A DNA stretch of 64,000 nt, from the NCBI GenBank assembly GCA_977006965.1, contig OZ345363.1:1798001-1862000 (forward strand), read 5' to 3'. The notes beneath the pieces were generated by a model. The model made no database searches and had not been told where the DNA came from. It worked only from the letters and a program-made list of their open reading frames with translations. Below, piece by piece: positions 49,992-58,959 of the stretch. Every line of letters starts with the position of its first letter. Position 1 is the first letter of the stretch. Made by a program: the position numbers and the translations under genes. This DNA is from Phymatolithon calcareum. Its lineage: Eukaryota > Rhodophyta > Florideophyceae > Hapalidiales.

Positions 49992-50014
49992 AGTGGTTCC
50001 AGTCTGGAACCACT
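49992..50014. repeat. 10-bp perfect hairpin
   Basis: AGTGGTTCCA and TGGAACCACT around GTC. Confidence 0.8.
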
Positions 50015-50482
50015 AGTCTATAACCTCCATTTCAGCCCGCTGGTCATAAACCAGGCCACTGCAGCTTCATTTTCCACTCTCCACCCACTATATGTCCCAA
50101 CCAAATGTGGTTACAAATGCGAGAAGCGGTTTGTCGCTTGTTGAGGAGCACGCATGTGACGAGACACCTCCGAGCATAGTAGCAAGCCAATATTTTCTCG
50201 GACTCCGATCCCCCTAACTTTCATGTTCATTTATATCTTGGTCCAGCGAATTGAAGAAGAGATCGCGCGAAACAAATGGACATCGGTATGGCAACCTAAA
50301 TGGGGAAAACAGTTCTTTTGCGATCCGTCAGTATTTTCTTACCTTACTTTGGCTGGACAACTAACTGCTGGGCAGCCTGTTCGAGTACAGTTATTTCTCA
50401 TCGTGAGCACAACCGCCGTCAGACGTTCGCACGTCATCCACAGTTGTGGCAAGGGGCTCAAAGCTGGTATTTTAGTTCGATT

Positions 50483-50527
50483 CAGAGGTTATCTGTTGTG
50501 GAAACCCACTACAACTGATAACCTCTG
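50483..50527. repeat. 17-bp hairpin
   Basis: CAGAGGTTATCTGTTGT and ACAACTGATAACCTCTG pair with a single mismatch around an 11-nt loop. Confidence 0.8.
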
Positions 50528-51228
50528 GATCAAAGAACATGTTGGACAACGCCGAGGGAATTAATAAGTTCACGTAAAAAGTCATTGCGGCCAACGGCAT
50601 AGAACAAGCGCCGCAACAGCAGCTCGTTTTGACTGGAAATCAGTTGCAGTTGCTGCATTCCTGACAGTTCTCTACCGCAGCACGACGAAGTGGTGATCCA
50701 GTAACCACACCACTCTGAAGGACCATTATTCTGCTTTCAAGAGACGTATTGTAGACCGCCGACAAATATGTCCACCGGTCTGCCACGATAGGCAGTGCAT
50801 GCCTTAGCGATCATCGCCCACTTCAGTGGCGATGCCGTTTTGTTGAAGACATGCTCGTTTAGCAGTGGTGAGAAAAATCTGAAACATTCGAATTTCAATT
50901 GCACGGCGGGAATAGAGAGTTTTTCGATGCTTGTAGCGCATCGCGCGACAATATCCGGAGGATTTTCTTGTGTGGTATAGGCATTGCCTATTAGGCAACT
51001 AACGTACCATCAGGCCGCCTTGATTTGGGACAAGGATTGGGCGAGGATAAGAAGCTCATGAGTAAGCCTCTCGGTATGTCGGCGCACTAGCGATACATGC
51101 ACAGATTTTCAAGGTTGGCAAAGGCTCTTCAAGCGTGTTCCGTCTTGAGAATATCTCATCTGAAATCAAGAGTACGGACAGCGTTTCCGAAATTCCAAGT
51201 ATTCCCGCGTTGATGCTCAATATATACT

Positions 51229-51830
51229 CAGGGTTCGTCCCAATTCAATTTTTCGCTATTAGTTCCAGCAGAGCAAATAGGCAATCAATAGCAATAGGTT
51301 TCTCGCATGCAATAGAAATCGCAATTGAGGTACTTCGCGCAGTACCTATTGCAATGGAGGTACATCTCGCAATATCTACTCCAATTACCCTGACAAGACA
51401 CCTTGTTCAATGTTGACAGATACGAATCCTTCCTTATGCTTCGGTGATGACGTGTCACTGAACATAGACGTATGCTTGCGTGATTCCTCCTCCGATGTCA
51501 TGAGCCATATGGAGAGCCACGCAAAGTCGACCCTCCAACAGTCAGAAAACCAAAAAGTGATACGTGTATCACGAGCCACCCAAACTGGACCTTGGTGTGT
51601 CGAACGATTTCGCCTCAATAGACACAGCTGCAACCTTGCTTCCTGTCTATAATGTAAGCCGGCTAAAAGGAAACGGCACGTCTCGAATTTAAATTGCAAT
51701 TGAAAACTATGCTCCAAATACAACTGCAATTCGAAACTCTGAGCCAATTACAATTGCAATGGCTAATACTCCGTGCAATAAATAGATAATTGCAATTCAT
51801 TGCAATAAAATTGAATTGGGACAAAGCCTG
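51229..51830. mobile_element. Candidate 600-bp MITE with CAGG... inverted ends
   Basis: The left end CAGGGTTCGTCCCAATTCAATTTT and the right end, reversed as CAGGCTTTGTCCCAATTCAATTTT, match over about 24 nt. CAGGG termini are typical of hAT elements. The subterminal zones are crowded with GCAATTG/TGCAAT words, including imperfect 30-bp repeats at 51685-51775. No convincing 8-bp target duplication is seen, and there is no coding capacity. Confidence 0.45.
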
Positions 51831-53223
51831 CATATGCATTGACGGACCGATCAGGCCATGCATCTAAAATTATTTAAAAATCGTAGCATGAGAAGGTAAG
51901 TGGTGACAGTTAAGAAAATTGAGAAATCTTAGATTTGAGACCACCTTTAGAAAACGGTGAGCAAGAAGGCAAGCTTGGTGGTTATTCCTGCACCCATTCC
52001 AGGCGAATTAATTTGCGCACAATGTTACGAAATTTCGCCGCCAAAGCTCCGCCCAACGCGACAATAATCTAGCACACGAAGTAGAACTACAAGAGAAGTC
52101 AGCGTTGGTCCAATTGTCTTCCACATTGCAGTCGAAGGACCTACGACCTGGTCGATGAACAGTTCACCACTGCATGCAATGAGTAGGGAATGAAGCGCGC
52201 GACATTGAACAAGCAGTGAAAGTGTAGGGACTCGAGATATCGCAATTGTTTGGCGACAATGGCATGAACTTTTGTTCAGTCTAGGAACAGAAAACATGCA
52301 ATTGCTGTGGAGTGGGCACGAGTTGCGCAAGCAGGACCTCGAATAGAGCACGTTCTTGTTCACAGGTTACAATCCCAACCAGTGCAGCACTGACGACATA
52401 TCCCTTCCTGTTGGTGCGATATTGAATAGTCGCGGGAGTGAGATCCAGAAGTCTATACCAACCGGAAATTGGAGGCCGACTAGTTTTGTCTCGTGTCACT
52501 GCCATTTGCTTAGGCATCGGAACTTGTGCCGTGCGCAAGTAGCACGTGGCACCAAGATGGTAGAGGAATTATGCAGAGAGAAACCACTAGACGTAATCAA
52601 ATTTCTGAAGAAGGAAAAGCTGATTTCAAACAGTTGCAGACGCTTGCCTTTTGCGTGAGCGATCTTTCCACAATGAAGAAAGAAGCAAATAGCAAGTGGC
52701 CTGCCGCTTCGCAGCACTTTCACGACAGTGTTTGGTGAAACCCCCCACAGTGCCAATCTGCGCTACGATGCCGAGCGAAGAGGTGAATATGAATTTGCAC
52801 ATGCTCCTCGGCAAGGTGATCTTGATAAGTGCGTCTCGGCGATGCGTTTTGCGCCATCTTGGCGACCTGTCAAAGGAGGGGAAAATCGAGATTCGCATTA
52901 GGAAGCATGCTTCCTCTTGCGCTACACTCTCTTCTTGTCTACAGAAATCAGAAAAATGAGTGTGTGGATCACTCTTGTTTTCATTTTCATCGAATCGCAA
53001 GATCTCCCGGTTGTTACCTTTATGATTTTTCGTCAATTTCGGAGAGCAACATGAGCCACGTGGCCAAATAACATCAAAAAATATTTCTAAAATTTGGATT
53101 CTTTTCCATAGTGCATCGGACGACGGCCATCAACACAAATCCCAGCGATCCGCCGTAAGAATCGGCCGCGTCTTGCTTCTCACCGCTCTCCTCACCAGAC
53201 ACCATTGCTGCACCAGTCCCACC

Positions 53224-54807
53224 ATGGCCCACCAGAAAACCGCACCCGCAGACCCGCAACCACGCCGTCCCCGAAAGCGCAAGCGCAGAAACCCTAAGAG
53301 GGACAAAATTAATCCCCCACAACTCTCACCACCCACCCCCGCACCCCTTGAGTCCCACAAATCCACACCCTCACCCCCGATTAGCACAGACAATCCTGTT
53401 TCCAGCGACAGAATCGGCGCCCTCGAAGCATCCCTGAAGCGCGACGGCATCCGCTCCGCCAATCTCCTACTCGACCTTATCGCGGAAATACAACCCTGCT
53501 CGCAGGACGCCACTCGTGCAATCCACGCCTCGCGCCGTGCACTCGCACAGCTCTCCAAGTCCGCCTCCGCGGACGCGCAACTCGAGGAATGGGTATCCGC
53601 CCGCCGCGCAGACTTCAGCGCCGCGCTCGCAGCGCTCATAGCGAGCCCCGACGCATCCTCCGACGCCGCCGAGAGCGCCGTGGCCGTCGCGGCCGTCACG
53701 GGCGGGGCCGTCTGGTGCGAAGCGCTATCTGCCGCCTTGCGTGCGTCGGACGCGCACATCACGGATGTTGTCGGCGAGTGTTTTGTGGCGCGTTACGCCG
53801 ACCTGCGTCTCCTCGCTCTGCAAGCTGTCGCGGACGGCGCGGGCATCCCTGCACATCGGCTCGCGCTTCTCGGTTACTGCGTTTTGCCTGCGACGGCAGC
53901 GTCTGTGAAATCCGATGTTGAATTCCCGGCGAGGCGCGTCCTTCGCCGGACGTACAGTGCTGCCTGGACTCGTCTACTGTGCGACGAGCGCATTTCGCAA
54001 TCGGAGTTGTGTGAGGCGCTTGCTGTGCTGCCGGGTGCGATTGACGGGCTTGCGAATCCGCTGGATGTTGCGGATTTTCTCAAGGGGTGCTATAGTGATG
54101 CTGGGAACTCGCAGGTTGCTATTGCGGCTCTTGACCCGCTCTTTGTGCTTGTGTCGAAGCATGGGCTGGATTATCCGCTTTTTTACCATAAGTTGTATGC
54201 GCTGCTCACGCCGGAAATTCTGTTTCGGAGCGAGGGAAATGCGCGCTTTCTGGAGATGACGGCTATGTTTCTGCGCTTCGGGGAGTTTGTTCCTGGTGGT
54301 GTTATTGCGGCGTTTGTGAAACGGCTTGCGAGGCGCGCGCTCGTGGCGCCGCCGGCGGGGGCTATGTGGTGTTTGCGGCTTGCGCTGGACTTGCTGTATA
54401 AGCATCCGAATGTGAGCTTTTTGGTGCATAGGGCCATTAGTCTGTTTGATGCACCGGCGAAAGAGGCGGGTGGCGGGAAGGGGAAGGACCCTTTTAATGA
54501 TGAGGAAGTCGACCCGCAGGCGAGCCGCGCGGAGGAAAGTTCGTTGTGGGAGCTGGAGCCGTTGCGTAACCATGTTTCACCCGCGGTTTCGAGACTTGTG
54601 TTGGCGTTTTCGAAGGATGTGAGGAAGAAGCCGATGCCGCCGCCGGGTGATGTGGCGGATTATGCGGCGCTGAGCTTTGCAGACGTTTTTGAGGCGGAGT
54701 TTAAGAGAAAGGCGAGGAATGCGCCGATGGCGTACGATGCGCCGGGGGAGGCACCCGGGGTCAGGGAAGTTGTTGAGGACATTGGCGACGCTATTTCTTG
54801 GAGGTAG
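53224..54807 (+). CDS. NOC4: Nucleolar complex protein 4 (NOC4/UTP19, CBF/Mak21 family)
   Basis: Works with Nop14 in 40S subunit maturation and export in the nucleolus and nucleus. 527 residues from the ATG in CCCACCATGGCC; a frame-open extension upstream lacks support. N-terminus is a basic nuclear signal (RRPRKRKRRNPKRDK), then Ala-rich HEAT-like helices. The conserved CBF/NOC domain (about residues 310-500) includes FVLVSKHGLDYPLFYHKLY, LLTPEILF, FLRFGEFVP.G, CLRLALDLLYKHPN, then DPFNDEEVDPQASRA...SSLWELEPLRNH and SKDVRKKPM, all hallmarks of NOC4. Slightly shorter than human NOC4L (516) plus tail. The coding strand switches from C-rich to G-rich partway. Confidence 0.92.
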   Translation: MAHQKTAPADPQPRRPRKRKRRNPKRDKINPPQLSPPTPAPLESHKSTPSPPISTDNPVSSDRIGALEASLKRDGIRSANLLLDLIAEIQPCSQDATRAIHASRRALAQLSKSASADAQLEEWVSARRADFSAALAALIASPDASSDAAESAVAVAAVTGGAVWCEALSAALRASDAHITDVVGECFVARYADLRLLALQAVADGAGIPAHRLALLGYCVLPATAASVKSDVEFPARRVLRRTYSAAWTRLLCDERISQSELCEALAVLPGAIDGLANPLDVADFLKGCYSDAGNSQVAIAALDPLFVLVSKHGLDYPLFYHKLYALLTPEILFRSEGNARFLEMTAMFLRFGEFVPGGVIAAFVKRLARRALVAPPAGAMWCLRLALDLLYKHPNVSFLVHRAISLFDAPAKEAGGGKGKDPFNDEEVDPQASRAEESSLWELEPLRNHVSPAVSRLVLAFSKDVRKKPMPPPGDVADYAALSFADVFEAEFKRKARNAPMAYDAPGEAPGVREVVEDIGDAISWR

Positions 54808-55602
54808 ATGCAAACGAGTAAATGAGGCTTTGCACTCGGAAGAAGAGGAAGGGCATTCCTGCCCCCGCGCCCGGAAGGCAAGTGACCGCGCCCACTGCAG
54901 CTCCGTGATGGACGGGCGCCACGTCTCCGTGTTGTGACCGTTCGCTTCAACGTCATGGCGGTCTGCTCTCGAGGACGTGAGCCCCTTGTCCGCCATCTGT
55001 TTCCCACAGCTACTGTGAAGTCAGCCTCAGCGATTTTGTAAGAAACTTAGACAGGATTAAAAATCGTGGATCTGCGTTCGTTCGTTCGTCTGAATGCATT
55101 CGTGGATGTGGCACAAAATGCCGCGCTCCATGGCTTACGTTTCTTTCACGTGGGTGTGCTCTGTTTTGGTGACCGCCATCACTCCCGTTGTGCCTAGTTT
55201 TTTCGTTGTGTCGCTGTTCGATCTTTGCGCTGGACTTTATCATCTACTGTACAGAGGAGTTCTGTCTTTTCGTGCAGTCTGCCGTTTACCACCGACTGCA
55301 TTACGAGTAGAGTTTTTGCTTTTGGACCTTGCAGAGTTATTCAAGGTAAACATTGAGCATGATTGAAAAAGTGACTCGAGTTGAGCGAGATCCGGCAGAG
55401 TTGGATATCTATCATATCATACGAGGTGAGGTCGAAAGTGGGACAGCGAAGAGATGGCACTGACTACGTACCGTACTGTACAAGGGTTTTAGCTAGGGCC
55501 AATATTTACGAACTGCAGAATTCTGCGGGCGACCAAGGAGGCGTAAAGTTCGCGGATGTACACTAACTCACAACCCGTGCCTGTACAAAGATGGATCTAA
55601 AA
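54808..55602. other. Intergenic between convergent NOC4 and methyltransferase genes
   Basis: No gene recognised in these 795 bp. It must contain both 3' ends. Confidence 0.5.
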
Positions 55603-56424
55603 TTACCACAAATTCGGAATGAGCTTATGCTTCACCTTCTCAACATACTCCTCCCATCCATCGTACGTGCCCGCCAGAAACGATTCCTCCACATCGATCT
55701 TCTTCCCAAGAAAGTACGCCATCGCAACAACCACCGCAAACCGCTCCGGACTTCCCGTGCTGACCGCGAACCCCGTGCTCGCAAGCAGCAACCCCGAATA
55801 CATCGGATGCCTTACGACGCCATACAACCCATCCGTGCGCAGTTCGGCGTCCGGCACAGGGGCCGGCCAGATGGAAATCTGCTTCCTCCCCAGATCCCAA
55901 AGCGCCTTCCCGGAAATGGCCGCACCAACCGCGAGCGTGGCAGGGCCCACAAGAAAGCCGATAACAGAGTCCATCACCCCCGGTCCGCGCAGCAGAAGTA
56001 ACACGAGGACAATCTGAATGGCACCGTAGAGTTCGCCACGATTCAGCCAATCGCCGGCGAGAAAGTTGTCGACAAGACCTATTGCATTCGTCTTCGACTC
56101 GTTGAGCACCTCCGTCGGGTCGACTTCTTGCACTTTGGCCGACAATTCGTCAACCTTTGACTGTGCAGATTGGACAAAGTTTGAAAACACAGCCGTGTCG
56201 AAACTGGGCGCATTGAATGACTGCTCCGTCGCTTCCTCGACGGTTTCTGCAGCGCCGTTCGTCACCGGAGGGGAGGCTGGCTCTTCCGACGCGAATACTT
56301 CGGTGTCGGTGCCTGGTGCAGTGTCCGACATGCGCGCGACGTGGAAGACGCGACGATGCGCGCAAGTGGCGCGACCGCTGCGCAGACGCGGTGCCGCGAA
56401 GACATGCGAGACGAAGGCGGACAT
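55603..56424 (-). CDS. ICMT/PEMT-like membrane methyltransferase, probably plastid
   Basis: 273 residues from the first ATG (56424). The C-terminal half is an isoprenylcysteine or phospholipid methyltransferase domain (PF04191-type): LRTDGLYGVVRHPMYSG (SAM-binding RHPxYxG) followed by the distal EESFL...Y..YVEKVKHKLIPNLW. Four hydrophobic helices lie at about residues 135-260. The N-terminal ~35 residues are Arg/Ser/Ala-rich without acids and fit a plastid or mitochondrial transit peptide. Next comes an acidic low-complexity spacer. Chloroplast members of this type exist in plants and algae; the substrate (prenyl-Cys, lipid or small molecule) cannot be told from sequence. Divergent from the 56886 ORF. 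Confidence 0.8.
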   Translation of the reverse strand: MSAFVSHVFAAPRLRSGRATCAHRRVFHVARMSDTAPGTDTEVFASEEPASPPVTNGAAETVEEATEQSFNAPSFDTAVFSNFVQSAQSKVDELSAKVQEVDPTEVLNESKTNAIGLVDNFLAGDWLNRGELYGAIQIVLVLLLLRGPGVMDSVIGFLVGPATLAVGAAISGKALWDLGRKQISIWPAPVPDAELRTDGLYGVVRHPMYSGLLLASTGFAVSTGSPERFAVVVAMAYFLGKKIDVEESFLAGTYDGWEEYVEKVKHKLIPNLW

Positions 56425-56885
56425 TCTGAAGCGTTTCACAAGTGCTCACCAGTGGTATCCGAGTGCGGAAGGGCAGGAATGCCAGGGACGGGGAGGTCGC
56501 CTGTACGATTCGTCAACGTGGAGAGGCGATTATGGAATGCGCGGTGTGCAGATTCGGGAAAAACCTGCCTCCTCGAGGCGCACGTATGATGTTTCTGATC
56601 TGCCCCATCTCCGCCGCCAGATTTGAAACACGCACCGATAGGTTTCATTTGCACGATAAATCCAAATATTTCCCAAAATTCATTTTGAACTCCGCATCGC
56701 CAAACAGCACGGAATTCAACATGTAATGCAGTGTAAGGACAGCTATCGCGCAATGGCGCGAAACGAAACCGCATGCAACCAATGCACCATGCGCCCCGTC
56801 GCGGTCATACGAACCGTGCCAATCCACCGCAGAAACTGACGCACTCACAACCATCGCGACAGCAAACCGAATCAATCAAGCCCGC
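56425..56885. promoter_or_regulatory. Divergent 5' interval
   Basis: 461 bp between the start codons of the methyltransferase gene and the Arg-rich ORF. No ORF of interest. Confidence 0.4.
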
Positions 56886-57614
56886 ATGAATGCCGCGCCG
56901 GAGACGCCGCAGCGCGGCGCAGTCATTCGCGTCCGCACCACACCCGTCTCCGGCGGCCGCTCCGCGCGCGTCGTGCGCATCCGCTCCTCCGTCCGGCATC
57001 GCACAACACCGGTGACTGGCACGCGTTCTGCGCGCACGTTCCGCGTGCACTCGCCCTGCAATGCACGGTTCCCATTGCCGTGCGCGTCCGTGACGCGTAT
57101 AAACCGTTCCGCGGCGCGAATCGCGCTCCCCCGCCGTCTCTTCAAAGACCGCCCGGCGCGCCGCGAATCGCGCAGCATACGCGTGCAGGGCGATGTTGCG
57201 CGAACGCAGCCCGAGCACGGCGTGCGCGCCATCGGGCCGCTTGCCGCGGCGCTTGCGGACGCGGTGCGGGAGGCCGGTGACGGGGCGAGGCGACGCGCGC
57301 GATTTGTGGACGGGTTTGCGGACGTGCCGCTGCACGGGAGGAGGGTTAGCTTTGTTGCGCGGGTGTGCGCGGTTGTGGGGACGGTTGGCATTGCCGTGGT
57401 GGTTGATGCGTATGGCGGGTGCGCGTTGGTGAGGGGCGGGGGGAAGGGGGTTGAGGAGACGGGGGAAATGGTGCATTGGAAGGATGTTGAGGTGGATCAT
57501 CGGGCGGTGCCGGGTGGATTGGTGAGGTGGGTGGTTGATGAGGCGATGAGGAATGGGGAAATTTTTGGAGAGCGACCGAGGGTTGAGGGAAAGGTGCTTA
57601 TGTTGACAAGGTAG
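56886..57614 (+). CDS. Unrecognised Arg/Val-rich protein
   Basis: 242 codons from ATG. No family recognised. The N-terminal 80 residues are rich in Arg, Ser, Thr and Pro with almost no acids, like an organelle transit peptide. Then come an Ala-rich helix (IGPLAAALADAVREAG), a hydrophobic stretch (RVCAVVGTVGIAVVVDAYGG) that may cross a membrane once, and a C-terminal globular part (VDHRAVPGGLVRWVVDEAMRNG). High GC, with the same C-to-G skew change along the gene seen in NOC4, supports a real gene. An alternative is one exon of a longer gene. Confidence 0.5.
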   Translation: MNAAPETPQRGAVIRVRTTPVSGGRSARVVRIRSSVRHRTTPVTGTRSARTFRVHSPCNARFPLPCASVTRINRSAARIALPRRLFKDRPARRESRSIRVQGDVARTQPEHGVRAIGPLAAALADAVREAGDGARRRARFVDGFADVPLHGRRVSFVARVCAVVGTVGIAVVVDAYGGCALVRGGGKGVEETGEMVHWKDVEVDHRAVPGGLVRWVVDEAMRNGEIFGERPRVEGKVLMLTR

Positions 57615-57840
57615 CAGGTGGATTTCGAGCTCTTGATGGTCTCGGTGATGTGGTCGGAGATGCGCAGAGATCGTATTGTGGAATTCAGGTTGACCGATGG
57701 ATGGGGACATCGTTCGTGACGGAGACTATCGGACGGAGAGCGATTGTTTTTGACTCAAGCGCGGTCAGGTCCACTCACTTTGAGGTGGGATTATGCAATA
57801 TTGGATGCTGTGCGATCGCGTTATCGGTTGCACGCAAATC
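57615..57840. other. Short spacer before the inverted paralogue
   Basis: No feature seen. Confidence 0.4.
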
Positions 57841-58107
57841 ATTGTTGGTGACCAGCGACCGTGAACTTGTCCTCGTTTGCTTCTCATTAACATCAGATGG
57901 TTGGAAAGATTTGACAACGGAGACTATACAGCGCGACGCTGCCATGGCCAATTTTGTGTACCCCCCGCACCTTCTGATCCCCAAATATGTGGGTGCCAAC
58001 GCCGATCTGCCGCGGCGTTGTCTCCTGTGTTTCTCGCCCTTTGTGGTGACTTCGAAAGAATTTTCGTCTGAGCGACACGCACTCTGCTCACTACATTCAC
58101 TTCGATA
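57841..58107 (+). repeat. Upstream protein-like module, first copy at the inverted paralogue
   Basis: Reads TSDRELVLVCF...WKDLTTETIQRDAAMANFVYP...IPKYVGANADLP...SKEFSS, a better-preserved form of the module found on the minus strand in each subrepeat (for example 21910-21700). It is open over about 85 codons and precedes a second copy at 58303. Confidence 0.45.
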
Positions 58108-58302
58108 ACTCCAGTTACTCAAACAGAAGGCCCATATCTCCGGCCCTACCGTTGAGCTCGTGGAATACATCGAAATTTCTTTGTTCAATGGATTGAAAAG
58201 GTAATGCAAATCCGAGCTCAAGGAAATAGATGGCATTAAATCCAGATCATTTGCCATACCAAACGGTGCCCGACTACACTGTTGCTCTCAGACGCATGAT
58301 CA

Positions 58303-58560
58303 GTGGGTACCAGTGACCGTCAACTTGTTCTCGTATGCATATCATCACCAGTGGAGGTTTCAATAGATGTGACACTGGAGACTTTTCAGAGCGACGCCCT
58401 TTTGTCAAGATGGTGTTGCGACAAGCAGTTAATCAGCCACAAGCACATGGATACCAACGACGAACTACCTCCACGTTGCTTCATATGCTTCTCGTCAGTT
58501 GTGGGGGCTTCGAAAGATTTTCGTCTTTGCGAACTTCCTCCCATTGAAACACTTCCGTAG
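58303..58560 (+). repeat. Upstream protein-like module, second copy at the inverted paralogue
   Basis: Reads TSDRQLVLVC...DVTLETFQSDALLS...KQLISHKHMD..DELPPRCFICFSS..GASKDF, open for 85 codons. It stands in the same orientation and distance (about 400 nt) from the Sel1 ATG as the modules at copies 1 and 2. Confidence 0.45.
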
Positions 58561-58959
58561 GAAGCCTTTATTTACTCGAACAGCGGTAGGAGATCGTCGG
58601 ATCTTACAGAGAAACTCTTGGAATACACCAGAGTATTAACGCAGTTCGATGGATTGAAAAAGTTCCACCCCCTGTAAATAAAAGTATTTCAACTCAAGAA
58701 TGGAAATCAGATACGTGCACGCATCTGAGTGGAGAAGCCATGACAGTCCCTAATGATGTTTTGAAATGAAATTTTGTATACAGTACATCTGTACCTCGAA
58801 TAAATTGGAAGCACTCAACGAGCATCATCCACATTTGTCGACACTCGCATCGTTGGCGAGATCAGCGCGACGACGAAGGCGACAGTCAGCTTGCGCACTG
58901 CGGTACAGCACCGAGCGGAACAACATCAGAGTGGCCCGCGGCGAACCAGCTCCAACGCC
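58561..58959 (+). promoter_or_regulatory. Conserved 5' flank of Sel1-family copy 3
   Basis: Inverted counterpart of 19843-20215: shares AAAGTATTTCAACTCAAGAATGGAA, GAAATGAAATTTTGTATACAGTACATCTGTACCTC and further blocks. The TTTTGTATA word 190 nt before the ATG is a possible TATA-like element. Confidence 0.45.

Larger units (their letters stand above)
48368..53223. other. Gene-poor 4.9-kb stretch with hairpins and a candidate MITE
   Basis: No protein-coding gene recognised. An open frame at 48964-49440 has poor, Phe/Leu/Ser-rich composition and lacks any motif. Supported structures are hairpins at 48703-48730, 49992-50014 and 50483-50527, and the inverted-repeat element at 51229-51830. Confidence 0.55.

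Noticed and set aside
51685-51775. CRISPR-like spacing of ~30-bp repeats rich in GCAATT
   Set aside because: The repeats are imperfect, only two to three in number, without constant spacers, and lie in eukaryotic nuclear DNA within an inverted-repeat element.
53130-53762. Long minus-strand frame opposite NOC4
   Set aside because: Antisense shadow of a GC-rich gene; the sense strand matches NOC4 throughout.
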